This document shows positions 1 through 8,790 of a stretch of 64,000 nt of DNA, piece by piece. Every line of letters begins with the position of its first letter. Position 1 is the first letter of the stretch. The DNA comes from JAPHTQ01 sp050302275 (lineage in GTDB: Bacteria > Pseudomonadota > Gammaproteobacteria > Thiohalomonadales > Thiohalomonadaceae): assembly GCA_050302275.1 (NCBI GenBank), contig JBNLAT010000005.1, positions 41,289-105,288 of the forward strand, read 5' to 3'. Both the position numbers and the translations under genes were made by a program. The notes under the pieces were generated by a model. That model worked only from the letters and a program-made list of their open reading frames with translations, ran no database searches and was not told the origin of the DNA.

Positions 1-59
1 CACTCGTATTCCCTTTGCGCCTTTGCTGTCCATCGCTTTTGTAAATTCAAGGAAATAAC

Positions 60-1622
60 ATGAACAAGATTCAACGTGCACTCATCAGCGTCTCCGACAA
101 AAACGGTATTGTCGAATTCGCCCAGGCACTTTCCGACCAGGGTGTGGAACTACTCTCCACCGGCGGTACGGCCAAACTGCTGGCGGAAAAAGGCATTCCG
201 GTGATCGAGGTCTCCGACTACACCGGTTTCCCGGAGATGATGGACGGTCGGGTTAAAACCCTGCACCCGAAGATCCACGGCGGCATTCTCGGTCGTCGCG
301 GCACCGACGACGCGGTGATGAATGAACACGGCATCGGCGGCATCGATCTGGTCTGCGTGAACCTCTACCCCTTCCGTGAAACCGTGGCCAAGCCTGGCTG
401 CACCCTGGAAGACGCCATCGAAAATATCGACATCGGCGGCCCGGCGATGGTGCGCTCCTCAGCCAAGAACCACGCTTATGTCACTATCGTTACCGACCCA
501 GGCGACTACACCGTCGTACTGGAAGAGATGAAACAGAACAGCGGCGCGGTCAGCGATACGACCCGTTTCTCTCTCGCAGTGAAAGCCTTCGAACACACCG
601 CCGCTTACGACGGCGCCATTGCCAACTACTTCGGCACCATCGTCGAGAACGGCAAACCGGAAGGCTTCCCGCGGACCATCAACTTCCAGTACCAGAAGGC
701 TCAGGAGATGCGCTACGGCGAGAATCCGCATCAACAGGCCGCCTTCTACGTCGGCGACAACCTCGCCGAAGCGAGCATCGCCAGCGCCCGCCAACTACAG
801 GGCAAGGAACTCTCCTATAACAATATCGCCGACACCGATGCAGCATTGGAATGTGTTAAACAGTTCAATGACGGCCCGGCCTGCGTCATCGTTAAACACG
901 CCAACCCCTGCGGTGTGGCGATCGCCGACGATCTGGTCACAGCCTATGACCGTGCCTACAGCACCGATCCGGAATCGGCCTTCGGTGGCATTATCGCCTT
1001 TAACCGCGAACTGGACGGCCATACCGCACGTACCATCGTCGAGCGCCAGTTCGTCGAAGTGATCATCGCACCGAAAGTCTCCCAGGAAGCCATCGACGTG
1101 GTGGCGGAAAAGAAAAACGTGCGCCTGCTCGAATGCGGCGAATGGCCGACGGAACCGGGCTGGCGTCTCGACTTCAAAAAAGTCACCAACGGCCTGCTGG
1201 TACAGGATGCCGACCTCGCACTGCATAACGAGATTAAAGTCGTGAGCAAGCGCCAGCCTACCCCGTCTGAGATGGCAGACCTGATGTTCGCCTGGAAGGT
1301 GGCGCGAATGGTGAAATCGAACGCCATCGTCTACGGCAAGGAGAACATGACCATCGGTGTCGGTGCCGGGCAGATGAGTCGGGTCAACTCTGCACGCATC
1401 GCTGCAATCAAGGCAGAGCATGCCGGTCTCACCGTCAAGGGTTCGGTAATGGCCTCCGACGCCTTCTTCCCCTTCCGCGACGGTATCGATAATGCCGCCG
1501 AGGCGGGTATCGCCGCGGTGATCCAGCCGGGTGGTTCGATGCGTGATGAAGAGGTGATTGCAGCCGCTGACGAACACGGTATGGCGATGATCTTTACCGG
1601 CATGCGGCATTTCCGCCACTAA
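60..1622 (+). CDS. purH: Bifunctional AICAR transformylase / IMP cyclohydrolase
   Basis: This cytosolic enzyme does the last two steps of de novo IMP synthesis: formylation of AICAR with 10-formyl-THF, then ring closure. The 520-aa length is normal for PurH. The N-terminal MGS-like cyclohydrolase domain (about residues 1-150) includes the STGGTAKLL and KTLHPKIHGG segments. The AICAR transformylase domain follows, with RYGENPHQ near residue 220 and KHANPCGVA near 280. The ATG follows an AAGGAAATAAC ribosome site. It is followed almost at once by a palindrome (1623-1672) and a HIT gene. Family assignment is certain. Confidence 0.97.
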   Translation: MNKIQRALISVSDKNGIVEFAQALSDQGVELLSTGGTAKLLAEKGIPVIEVSDYTGFPEMMDGRVKTLHPKIHGGILGRRGTDDAVMNEHGIGGIDLVCVNLYPFRETVAKPGCTLEDAIENIDIGGPAMVRSSAKNHAYVTIVTDPGDYTVVLEEMKQNSGAVSDTTRFSLAVKAFEHTAAYDGAIANYFGTIVENGKPEGFPRTINFQYQKAQEMRYGENPHQQAAFYVGDNLAEASIASARQLQGKELSYNNIADTDAALECVKQFNDGPACVIVKHANPCGVAIADDLVTAYDRAYSTDPESAFGGIIAFNRELDGHTARTIVERQFVEVIIAPKVSQEAIDVVAEKKNVRLLECGEWPTEPGWRLDFKKVTNGLLVQDADLALHNEIKVVSKRQPTPSEMADLMFAWKVARMVKSNAIVYGKENMTIGVGAGQMSRVNSARIAAIKAEHAGLTVKGSVMASDAFFPFRDGIDNAAEAGIAAVIQPGGSMRDEEVIAAADEHGMAMIFTGMRHFRH

Positions 1623-1672
1623 CTCAAAATGGTTCTCGCGCCTTGTCTCAAGGTGCGAGACCTCATTTTGAG
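1623..1672. repeat. Imperfect palindrome directly after purH stop
   Basis: Nine-base arms CTCAAAATG (1623-1631) and CATTTTGAG (1664-1672) enclose a second inverted repeat (TCTCGCGCCTTG against CAAGGTGCGAGA). The same outer arms, with similar adjoining bases, bracket the larger element at 46539-46689 that follows hsp20. It may act as a terminator or mRNA 3' stabiliser and is probably a member of a dispersed palindromic family. Confidence 0.65.
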
Positions 1673-1736
1673 GGAATATCTCAGGTTAGTTCGCTCGCAA
1701 ATTCTGAGACTGGTTTCAAACATTCAGGTTAAGCCA

Positions 1737-2078
1737 TTGGACTGCATCTTTTGTAAAATCATCGCGGGTGAGTTACCCGCCGATATCGTCTATCAGGACG
1801 AAGAGGTGCTGGCCTTTCGTGATATCAATCCGGTAGCGCCGACTCATATCCTGATCATCCCCAAGCAGCACATCGCTACCGCCAATGAGTTCAGCGAGGA
1901 GAATCAGCAACTCATCGGCAAGATGATGCTCACCGCTTCGCGTCTGGCGAAGGAACTGGGCTTTGCCGAAAACGGTTACCGTCTGGCGATGAACTGTAAT
2001 CGCGATGCAAACCAGACCGTCTACCATATTCATCTACATCTGCTGGCGGGACGCAGTTTCAGCTGGCCACCGGGTTGA
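1737..2078 (+). CDS. HIT-family nucleotide-binding protein (HinT-like)
   Basis: A small histidine-triad protein, probably a purine nucleoside phosphoramidase or AMP-lysine hydrolase. The best start is TTG at 1737, giving the usual MDCIFCKIIAGELPAD N-terminus and 113 aa. The ATG at 1629 would add 36 unlikely residues covering a palindrome. CxxC near residues 3-6 is the usual zinc pair. The active-site triad HIHLHLL is present near the C-terminus. It lies 115 bases after purH, possibly co-transcribed. Confidence 0.9.
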   Translation: MDCIFCKIIAGELPADIVYQDEEVLAFRDINPVAPTHILIIPKQHIATANEFSEENQQLIGKMMLTASRLAKELGFAENGYRLAMNCNRDANQTVYHIHLHLLAGRSFSWPPG

Positions 2079-2130
2079 ATTTCGTCCGCTGAGACGTCAC
2101 CCTGCTGTGATAAGACTTCAAGGAGAACTC

Positions 2131-2790
2131 ATGAAACCGGAACTGATCAGCTTCAAACTCTGCCCCTTCGTCCAACGCTCAGTGATCGTCCTCAAGGAAA
2201 AGAGTATCGATTTCGATATCACCTATATCGATCTGAAAAATCCGCCTGACTGGTTCAAGCAGATCTCACCGCTGGGCAAGGTACCGGTGCTGAAGGTTGG
2301 GGATGAAGTGCTGTTCGAATCCGCCGTGATCATGGAGTACCTGGACGAGGTCAATCCACCGTCACTGCATCCCGCCGATCCGCTGCTCAAGGCAAAGAAT
2401 CGCGCCTGGATTGAATTTGCATCCACCGTGATCATGGCACAGTTCAATATGCTGATGGCCAAGGAGAAGGAAGCCAGCGAAGCTGCCGAGCAGGAGTTAC
2501 GCACCAAGCTGGCTCAACTGGAGCAGCAGGTGAAGGGGCCGCTGTTTAACGGCGAGGAGTTTGCTCTGGTCGACGCCGCCTTTGCGCCGATCTTCATGCG
2601 TCTGGCAATGCTGGAAACGTGGCAGCCGATGGGGCTTCTGGACAACCTGCCCAAGGTAAAGACGTGGTCGGAATCCCTGCTGGCGCGAGACTCGGTGAAA
2701 AATTCCGTGGTGGAAAACCTGGCGGATCTCTATCGCGGCATGATTGCATCCAACGGTGGTTACGCCGCCAGCCGCTTCGCAGCCGAATAA
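2131..2790 (+). CDS. Glutathione S-transferase family protein (omega/DHAR-like)
   Basis: A 219-aa protein with an N-terminal thioredoxin-fold GST domain (about 1-75) containing a CPFVQR motif. The cysteine at the position used by omega and DHAR classes suggests glutathione-dependent thiol transfer or dehydroascorbate reduction rather than tyrosine/serine GST chemistry. GKVPVL (cis-proline) and ESAVIMEYL (gamma-glutamyl contact) follow, then an all-helical C-terminal domain. The ATG at 2131 has AAGGAGAA upstream; the longer reading frame overlapping the HIT gene is not credible. The substrate is unknown. Confidence 0.88.
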   Translation: MKPELISFKLCPFVQRSVIVLKEKSIDFDITYIDLKNPPDWFKQISPLGKVPVLKVGDEVLFESAVIMEYLDEVNPPSLHPADPLLKAKNRAWIEFASTVIMAQFNMLMAKEKEASEAAEQELRTKLAQLEQQVKGPLFNGEEFALVDAAFAPIFMRLAMLETWQPMGLLDNLPKVKTWSESLLARDSVKNSVVENLADLYRGMIASNGGYAASRFAAE

Positions 2791-2802
2791 GGGATGTAGC
2801 GG

Positions 2803-3375
2803 CTAGATCTCCAGGCCGCCGAGACGTTCCGCTACCCTGCGCCGCTCCCAGCGTACGCCGAGGTAGATGCCCAGCGCGAATAACGCCACAACGCCGAGAA
2901 ATTTGTACAGCCAGGCGTAGGACTTCATCCCACGTGCGTTGGCGCTGTAATACTCGCTGACCTGCTGATGCAGCTTGCCGTTCTCGTCCAGGAGTTCAGC
3001 TACGCGTTTATCCGCTTCATCGATGGCCTGGGTTTTCTCTTCGACCTGCTGTCGCAGAGTTTTCAATTCACCCTGCTGGGTATCGTAAACCTTCTGCAGT
3101 TTTTCCAGCTTGAGGCGGGCCGGCATTTCGTCGCTGACGTAGGACTTGCTGACCCAGCCCTCAACACCGCTTTCTGCACGCACCTTGTAATAGCCCTCTT
3201 GCTCATCGAGCACTTCCAGGGCTTCGCCGGTTGTTACCACCGCAATAGGAACATCGGTAGAGTTGGGATTGGCGCGAATCCCCAGACGAAGATAGTCATG
3301 TACATAGATAGTCTCGGCCATCGCGCCCGTAGAGAGGGTCATCAGCAGAAACAGGCAAATTCCCGATCCTTTCAA
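2803..3375 (-). CDS. SH3b-domain membrane anchor protein (TIGR04211-like)
   Basis: An envelope protein of the SH3-and-anchor (YgiM-like) family. A signal peptide ends at about ...STGAMA, followed by an SH3b domain (about 25-95, with GEALEVL and WVSKSYV), a coiled coil (about 100-150) and one C-terminal transmembrane helix (VVALFALGIYLGV) ending in a basic tail. The TTG at 3375 is chosen because it has GGAG upstream and gives a clean signal peptide; GTG at 3417 would place 14 extra residues before it. Convergent with the GST gene. The precise role of the family is not established. Confidence 0.85.
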   Translation of the reverse strand: MKGSGICLFLLMTLSTGAMAETIYVHDYLRLGIRANPNSTDVPIAVVTTGEALEVLDEQEGYYKVRAESGVEGWVSKSYVSDEMPARLKLEKLQKVYDTQQGELKTLRQQVEEKTQAIDEADKRVAELLDENGKLHQQVSEYYSANARGMKSYAWLYKFLGVVALFALGIYLGVRWERRRVAERLGGLEI

Positions 3376-3541
3376 TGTCGTCTCCGTTTTGTTCCGAATA
3401 TTCACGAATCCTACCACTTTAAAGGGCTTTCAGCATGTCTGCGCGCCCCATCCAGCACGATGCCCCCGACTGAGGTCAAGTCGTGCCATTTGATACTGCC
3501 AAGACGATAGTCCATAAACAACCATTCTTCATCCATGCGCC

Positions 3542-4459
3542 TCACGACGAAACCAGTGAAAACCATAATGGCAGAGTAAAAATACTGAAAGCGGTACTCA
3601 CCGTTACCGTCATTGCGTAGAGCGAGCTGTCGAGTCGATAGCGATCACAGAGGACGATACCCAAAACCATACTCGGCATTGCAGCTTCCAGCACCACCGC
3701 CGTACGCACCGCGCCCTGCAACCCAATCCCGGAACCCGCACCCCAAATAATTAATGGCGTGAGTACTAACTGAATCAACACCACCGGAAGAACCAGCGAG
3801 AGTCGCTCGGCCCAAGCGCCATCCCAGCGCAAACCCAGTCCAAGGGAGAACAGCATCAGCGGTACAACCCCGGCAGCCAGCATGCTCATCACCTGGGCCG
3901 GAACTGAAGGTAATGGAACCTCGAGCAAATTAAGCGTCACCCCCAGGATCGCCGCCCACAGCGGCGGCACGCGCATCAGATTACGCAGGGGGTGTACACC
4001 GTCGCCACTACCGCCATAGTGCTGTGCCAGCATAATGCCCACGCTCAATAACAACGGTGTACAGGCAAAGAGATCATATTGAATCGCAATCGCACGCGCC
4101 CACGGCCCGAGAGAAGCTTCCAGTACCGGCAATCCCATATAGGTCGCATTGGGAAACGCCGCAGCGAGCAACAGCGCACCCAGCGCAGCAGGCGCCGGAC
4201 GCTTTATTCTGAACCAGAGCCAGGCCGCCCCCATACCGACGCCGATACCCAGTGCCGCTAAAACGGCTACCTTCACCGCATCCAGGGTCAATTCGGCACG
4301 CCACAGTACCAGCAAGACCAGCGCGGGCAACAACAATACATAGACCAGGGTGGTCAGGCTGTGACGCAGGGTATCCGCAGCAAGGCCCTGAGGCGTAAAG
4401 ATACGCCACAACACCCCCAGCAGGATTAAAATCGCCGCCTGCGCGATCACCTCATACAT
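3542..4459 (-). CDS. AEC (auxin efflux carrier) family permease
   Basis: An inner-membrane protein of 305 aa with about ten hydrophobic helices and the AEC-type pattern of an N-terminal half, a hydrophilic loop near residue 150 and a C-terminal half with ALGLGL and AAMPSMVLG segments. Known relatives in bacteria move malonate, malate or similar organic anions; the substrate here cannot be read from the sequence. The stop is 12 bases beyond the start-side end of the next gene in the same direction, so it is likely in an operon with yjbQ. Confidence 0.9.
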   Translation of the reverse strand: MYEVIAQAAILILLGVLWRIFTPQGLAADTLRHSLTTLVYVLLLPALVLLVLWRAELTLDAVKVAVLAALGIGVGMGAAWLWFRIKRPAPAALGALLLAAAFPNATYMGLPVLEASLGPWARAIAIQYDLFACTPLLLSVGIMLAQHYGGSGDGVHPLRNLMRVPPLWAAILGVTLNLLEVPLPSVPAQVMSMLAAGVVPLMLFSLGLGLRWDGAWAERLSLVLPVVLIQLVLTPLIIWGAGSGIGLQGAVRTAVVLEAAMPSMVLGIVLCDRYRLDSSLYAMTVTVSTAFSIFTLPLWFSLVSS

Positions 4460-4471
4460 AACGTCACTCCG

Positions 4472-4879
4472 TTAGCCGCCAATGTGTACCACCAGGCGTC
4501 GCTGCTGCGGTAGCGTGCGGTGTTCCCACAGGTAAATCCCCTGCCAGGTACCCAGGGCCAGTCGACCGGCAACGATGGGAATCCCCATTGAAGTCGCCGT
4601 CAGGGCATTCTTGATATGCGAAGGCATATCGTCCGGCCCCTCCTGGGTATGGGTAAAGTGCGGATCGTTTTCATCCACCAGGCGATCCAGCCAGCCTGCC
4701 AGATCACGTCGCGCAGAAGGATCAGCATTTTCCTGAATACAGAGGCTGGCCGAAGTGTGCTGGACAAATACGGTACACAGCCCCTCGTCGACACTTGCTT
4801 TGGCGACCAGTGCCGCCACCTCCGCTGTCACCTCATACAACCCTTTACCACGGGTTGCGATTCTCAGCTCGCCAATCAC
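4472..4879 (-). CDS. YjbQ / UPF0047 family protein
   Basis: A small cytosolic protein of the YjbQ family, for which weak thiamine-phosphate synthase activity has been reported. Diagnostic blocks are VFVQHTSASL, NADPSARRD, EGPDDMPSH and GTWQGIYLWEHR, the last close to the C-terminus as in the family. A GTG at 4879 with GGAGGG four bases upstream gives 135 aa, matching the family; a longer TTG start at 4900 is possible. It is upstream of the AEC permease. Confidence 0.92.
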   Translation of the reverse strand: MIGELRIATRGKGLYEVTAEVAALVAKASVDEGLCTVFVQHTSASLCIQENADPSARRDLAGWLDRLVDENDPHFTHTQEGPDDMPSHIKNALTATSMGIPIVAGRLALGTWQGIYLWEHRTLPQQRRLVVHIGG

Positions 4880-5165
4880 GTACCCTCCAGCTGCATTCAA
4901 AAATTATCCTCTGGCATACATGCTAACACCACCTGCACAGTGTCCACAGCAGACGTCAATGAAATAAAACCATCTGGAATAACGCTGTTTTTAGCCACTT
5001 CGATACCTCTCTTTATGGCCTTAACCACAAGAATGCCAACTTTCTGCGAAGAAAAGCGCACATTTCACTATTGGTCACTTGTTTTTTTTTCTAACGCGAT
5101 GGAAAATCGGCGCGGTTAGCTGATTTTTACCGATGCTTTAACGTCCACTTCGAGGAGAGAACCAG

Positions 5166-5579
5166 ATGGTTGCGAAGAAAAAAGCTACTGCCAAGAAAAA
5201 GCCTGCTGCCAAAAAGGCAGTTGCCAAGAAAGCAGCACCGAAAGCCGCTGCTAAAAAGATCACTGCGATTAAGGAACCGATGAGCAAGTCTGCCCTGTTC
5301 GCGGCCATTGCCGAAAACACCCAGGTTGCCCGTAAAGATGTTGCTGCGGTATTCGCCGAGCTGGAAAACCTCATCGACGGCCACATCCGCAAGCGTGGCG
5401 CTGGCACCTTCAACCTGCCTGGCCTGCTGAAGATCACCACCGTGAAGAAGCCGGCCCGCAAAGCCCGCAAGGGTATCAACCCGTTCACTGGTGAAGAGAC
5501 CATGTTCAAGGCCAAGCCTGCCAGCACCGTGGTTAAGGTTCGCCCGCTGAAGAAACTGAAAGACTTCGTTAACAACTAA
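5166..5579 (+). CDS. HU-family DNA-binding protein with lysine/alanine-rich tail
   Basis: A 137-aa nucleoid protein. Residues 1-37 are almost only Lys, Ala and Pro in AAKK-type repeats, like the tails of bacterial histone-H1-like proteins. Residues about 39-135 form an HU/IHF-type domain (MSKSALFAAIAENT, then GTFNLPGLLKI and the DNA-arm region with KPARKARKGINPFTGE). HU folds bend DNA; the tail probably adds non-specific DNA affinity. The ATG has GAGGAGAGA upstream and a strong terminator follows, so this is a single-gene unit. Confidence 0.9.
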   Translation: MVAKKKATAKKKPAAKKAVAKKAAPKAAAKKITAIKEPMSKSALFAAIAENTQVARKDVAAVFAELENLIDGHIRKRGAGTFNLPGLLKITTVKKPARKARKGINPFTGEETMFKAKPASTVVKVRPLKKLKDFVNN

Positions 5580-5602
5580 GTTTGTCGACGATCTCGTTCC
5601 AG

Positions 5603-5632
5603 CAAGGGGGCTTCGGCCCCCTTGTTCGTTTT
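5603..5632 (+). terminator. Intrinsic terminator of the HU-like gene
   Basis: A perfect 8-bp stem CAAGGGGG/CCCCCTTG with a CTTCGG loop, followed by a T-rich tract, 23 bases after the stop. Confidence 0.9.
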
Positions 5633-5804
5633 GACACCGGCTCCTTCCATAGAATCACTTTATAACCAACTGCTCACATTGACCGTTCTAATGGGACGGA
5701 AAAAATATTCAAAGGCAAAGGCATTGCAAATCACTAGGGTATGCATTATTTCTTTATCTAAGCGCCGCTGATCCGGCGCGCTATAAACGATGGAGGAACA
5801 ACGA

Positions 5805-6392
5805 ATGCCCTATTCAGCACTACCGCATCATACCCTCTTGCCGGGCTCCAGTTACGCGCAACCGCCGCAACGCCTGCCAGAGAAGGTCACCGCAGACAGT
5901 CCCGCCATCGACGTCATGACCGACTTCACCAAGGTCACCGCCATCACCATGACACCGTTTGCTTCCCTCGACGAGGCAGAACAACGCATGATTGCCAGTG
6001 GTGTACGTTTACTACTGGTCACCGATCAGGCCAATAGCATTCTTGGCGTTATTACCGCCAATGACCTGTTGGGCGACCGGCCAGTAAAATATCTGCAGGA
6101 AGTTGGCGGCAAGCGTGCGGATATCGAGCTGCGCGACATCATGACCTCATCCGATCAGATGCAGGTGCTCTATATGGTAGATGTGGAGAACGCCAAAGTC
6201 GGTGACATTATCGAAACCCTGAAAAAGGTAGGACGGCAACACGCCATGGTGGTCGACCTGGACGAAGAGAAGAATCAGGTTGTCCGTGGGCTCTTCTCCA
6301 CTACACAGATTGGCCGCCAGTTGGGGGTCACCATCGAACCGACAGGGATCGCGAAAAGCTTCGCCGAGCTTGAGGCGGCATTGACCGCCTGA
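5805..6392 (+). CDS. CBS-domain protein
   Basis: A 195-aa cytosolic protein with two CBS motifs in one Bateman module (about residues 45-185): VIDVMTDFTKV...FASLDEAEQRM, then LRDIMTSSDQM and VGDIIETLKKV, each followed by LLVTD or AMVVD strands. Bateman modules bind adenine nucleotides and act as energy or redox sensors; no catalytic domain is fused. The start at 5805 has GGAGG eight bases upstream; the ATG at 5790 overlaps that ribosome site. A GCGCCG/CGGCGC hairpin (about 5762-5780) lies in the leader. Confidence 0.85.
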   Translation: MPYSALPHHTLLPGSSYAQPPQRLPEKVTADSPAIDVMTDFTKVTAITMTPFASLDEAEQRMIASGVRLLLVTDQANSILGVITANDLLGDRPVKYLQEVGGKRADIELRDIMTSSDQMQVLYMVDVENAKVGDIIETLKKVGRQHAMVVDLDEEKNQVVRGLFSTTQIGRQLGVTIEPTGIAKSFAELEAALTA

Positions 6393-6414
6393 AAGGCGCC
6401 GCCCTCCGCGGCGT

Positions 6415-6449
6415 AAAAAAACCGGCAGCCGTGAGGCTGCCGGTTTTTT
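6415..6449. terminator. Bidirectional terminator between CBS and yfaZ genes
   Basis: Ten-base stem ACCGGCAGCC/GGCTGCCGGT (6421-6444) flanked by A-run and T-run, so it can serve both converging genes. Confidence 0.9.
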
Positions 6450-6473
6450 CATGTCACAACGAACAGAAAGGGA

Positions 6474-7049
6474 TTAGAACAGCAGCTTCATACCGATGCT
6501 CAGGCCCTTATCCAGTTCCACCCCGGTGGCAGTTGCGCCATTTACATCCACATCCACCTCGATATTACGGTAGTTGGCGTAGACGAAGGCCTGCGGCAGA
6601 ACCTGATAGTCCACTCGCACATTAGTTTCATAGTACTTCTTGCAGTCCATGAACGAGGTGATTTCGGGCGAATAGTAGAAAGAACCACCGATGCCGAGAC
6701 GATGAACCGGTGAGAAGCGGATATCACCGCCAAAGGCGATGGCACTCAGATCGACATTGTTTTTCGAGGTGTAGAAGGTCTTACCACCCAGACTGATGTT
6801 AAAGGTACCCGACTTGCTCCAGTTCTCGCCGGTAACCAGCAAACCCACATAGTAGAGTGTGTCGTTGAGCTGATCGGTATCCTCATTGGTCAGCACACCG
6901 AGCTCGGTGCTCAGACCGCTCTTGCCGGAAACATTCATGGAGTAGCTGCCGCGAAAAGCCTTGTCGCGCAGATCGATATCAAGATTGTCGGCTACCGCGG
7001 AGGTGGACAGGGCCGCAAGCAGCGTTAACCCAATGGCGTGTTTCTTCAT
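6474..7049 (-). CDS. YfaZ-family outer-membrane protein
   Basis: A 191-aa precursor with a signal peptide (MKKHAIGLTLLAALSTSAVA) and alternating hydrophobic/polar strands ending in a C-terminal Phe (GMKLLF), typical of a small outer-membrane beta-barrel. The pattern DNLDIDLRDKAFRGSY and the GGDIRFSP block fit YfaZ. The function is unknown in the family. It stands alone, convergent with the CBS gene. Confidence 0.82.
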   Translation of the reverse strand: MKKHAIGLTLLAALSTSAVADNLDIDLRDKAFRGSYSMNVSGKSGLSTELGVLTNEDTDQLNDTLYYVGLLVTGENWSKSGTFNISLGGKTFYTSKNNVDLSAIAFGGDIRFSPVHRLGIGGSFYYSPEITSFMDCKKYYETNVRVDYQVLPQAFVYANYRNIEVDVDVNGATATGVELDKGLSIGMKLLF

Positions 7050-7215
7050 ACTTCATCCTCTTATCTGTGGTTCATGGGACGATGGTCCAATGCAAGGTCC
7101 GTGCATAATAACGGTAAACCGCGCTGACTGCATCCGCCCGGTTTCTGACTCTATATATACGACCATTCTGACGCGATTGTGAAACACTGGTTCACAAAAG
7201 CACCTTCTTCCGGGC

Positions 7216-7244
7216 TTGTCCTGCGACAAAGACGCCTATATAAA
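7216..7244 (+). promoter_or_regulatory. Candidate sigma-70 promoter of the heme-sensor gene
   Basis: TTGTCC (7216-7221), a 17-base spacer, then TATAAA (7239-7244). The predicted start is about 7251, placing the C10 tract at 7261-7270 in the early 5' leader. Confidence 0.5.
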
Positions 7245-7260
7245 TTGCCACACAGCTTAA

Positions 7261-7270
7261 CCCCCCCCCC
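7261..7270 (+). repeat. Homopolymer C10 in the leader of the heme-sensor gene
   Basis: Ten consecutive C residues about 30 bases before the ATG at 7300. Tracts this long are prone to slippage, so length variation in the leader is possible. Confidence 0.85.
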
Positions 7271-7299
7271 TTTAACGACCAACCCCGGAGTAAGTACCG

Positions 7300-7878
7300 A
7301 TGAGAAAATTGCTAACCCTGACCCTGCTCTGTGCCATATCGGCCACGGCAACCGCCGCAGACAAGACAGAAATACAAAAACGCACCGCGGAGAGCAAGGC
7401 GGTCGTAAAACAGTTCTTCGGCCAGCTCAAGGGCGAACTGGGTAAGGCGATGAAATCCGGTGGCCCGATCAAGGCGATCGAGGTCTGCAACACCGTCGCT
7501 CCCGCTATCGCCAAAAAGGAGTCAGACAAACACGGCTGGAAGGTTGGCCGCACCAGCCTCAAAACCCGTAATCCGAACAACGCCCCGGACGACTGGGAAC
7601 GCAAGGTGCTGCAGACATTCGAACAGCGTGTCGCTGCTGGCAAGAAAGTTGGTGCCTATGCCGAAGTCGTCGAACAGGATGGCAAAAAGGCTTTCCGTTT
7701 TATGAAGGCCATTGTCATGCCGCCGATGGACAAGGCACCCTGTCTCAAGTGCCATGGCGAGAATATCGATCCCAAGATCGCCGCCAAGCTGGACGTACTC
7801 TATCCACAGGATATGGCCCGTGGCTATAAACCCGGTATGGTTCGTGGTGCCTTCACCATCACTCAGCCGATGCAATAA
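7300..7878 (+). CDS. DUF3365 (Tll0287-like) periplasmic heme-binding protein
   Basis: A 192-aa precursor with a cleavable signal peptide (to about ATATAA). The DUF3365 domain covers the mature protein. A single c-type heme motif CLKCHG lies near residues 148-153, in a KAPCLKCHGE context typical of the family, and VCNTVAPAIA occurs in the first half. These proteins are thought to sense redox state or gas in the periplasm, often as input domains; here it is free-standing. It ends before a terminator. Confidence 0.87.
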   Translation: MRKLLTLTLLCAISATATAADKTEIQKRTAESKAVVKQFFGQLKGELGKAMKSGGPIKAIEVCNTVAPAIAKKESDKHGWKVGRTSLKTRNPNNAPDDWERKVLQTFEQRVAAGKKVGAYAEVVEQDGKKAFRFMKAIVMPPMDKAPCLKCHGENIDPKIAAKLDVLYPQDMARGYKPGMVRGAFTITQPMQ

Positions 7879-7897
7879 GCGCTATCGTGCTGAAAAT

Positions 7898-7924
7898 AAA
7901 AGGGGCCTGACGGCCCCTTTTTTA
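7898..7924 (+). terminator. Terminator after the heme-sensor gene
   Basis: Perfect stem AAAGGGGCC/GGCCCCTTT with a TGAC loop followed by T residues, 20 bases after the stop. Confidence 0.9.
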
Positions 7925-8001
7925 CAGCCACACCCGCCCTTTTCGCCATCGCCTTCATCGGTTAGAGTGCCGGGATAAAAAAATAGAAAAGGACTCCCCC
8001 G

Positions 8002-8787
8002 ATGAAACACCACACCCTGTTTAAGCTGTTCTTTTTGTGCCTGCTGGCCACCAGCCACACAGTGAGCGCCTCCGATTTAGCGCGGGAACAGCGTATCCAT
8101 GAACAGATCGTCGATGCGATCTTCGACGGTGAGCCGATCACCCTCGAAACCGCCGACCACAACTTTCTCGCGATTCACATGCAGAGCGAGGCTGAGGAAA
8201 AACGGGGCGCAGCGATCATCCTCCACGGACGTGGCCTGCACCCGAATCAAAGCAACGTGGTGCATCCCCTTCGAATCGGTCTCACCGAACGGGGCTGGGA
8301 CACCCTGGCGTTGCAGATGCCTGTGCTGGACAAGGAAGCCAAGTATTACGACTACGTAGCGATTTTCCCCGAGGCTTATCCACGACTCGAAGCGGCCATC
8401 CAGTATCTACGGGAACAGGGCATAGAGCGGATCGTGCTCATCGCCCACAGCTGTGGGGCACATATGGCGATGAACTGGATCGACAAGGTGGGCGATAGTG
8501 CTATTGATGCCTACGTCGGTATCGGTATGGGTGCCACCGACTACAAACAACCGATGCGCAACCCCTTTCCCCTGGCGCAAATGAAGGTGCCGCTACTCGA
8601 TGTCTACGCCAGCCAGGACTACCCGGCAGTGCTGCGTATGGCCCCTGAGCGCAAGGCGATGCTCGACAAAGCGGGCAACAAGCAATCGGCCCAGCGTGTC
8701 GTCAAAGGGGCCGATCACTACTACGGCGGGCACAACGAGGTGTTGGTGGAGACCGTCGGTAAGTGGCTCGACGGTCTCCGTTTCTGA
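8002..8787 (+). CDS. Secreted alpha/beta-hydrolase (DUF3530-like)
   Basis: A 261-aa precursor with a signal peptide (ending about TVSA). The alpha/beta-hydrolase core shows an oxyanion strand AIILHGRGLHP (near 74-84) and a nucleophile elbow IAHSCGAH near residue 150, with Ala in place of the first Gly of GxSxG. A late acidic residue (DVYASQDYP) and His (GADHYYGG) could complete a Ser-Asp-His triad. The substrate is unknown. It is convergent, with a 3-base gap, with the DMT permease gene. Confidence 0.8.
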   Translation: MKHHTLFKLFFLCLLATSHTVSASDLAREQRIHEQIVDAIFDGEPITLETADHNFLAIHMQSEAEEKRGAAIILHGRGLHPNQSNVVHPLRIGLTERGWDTLALQMPVLDKEAKYYDYVAIFPEAYPRLEAAIQYLREQGIERIVLIAHSCGAHMAMNWIDKVGDSAIDAYVGIGMGATDYKQPMRNPFPLAQMKVPLLDVYASQDYPAVLRMAPERKAMLDKAGNKQSAQRVVKGADHYYGGHNEVLVETVGKWLDGLRF

Positions 8788-8790
8788 GGC

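Noticed and set aside
1629..1736. N-terminal extension of the HIT protein from ATG 1629
   Set aside because: These bases form the palindrome and do not match HIT family N-termini; the TTG at 1737 restores the normal start.
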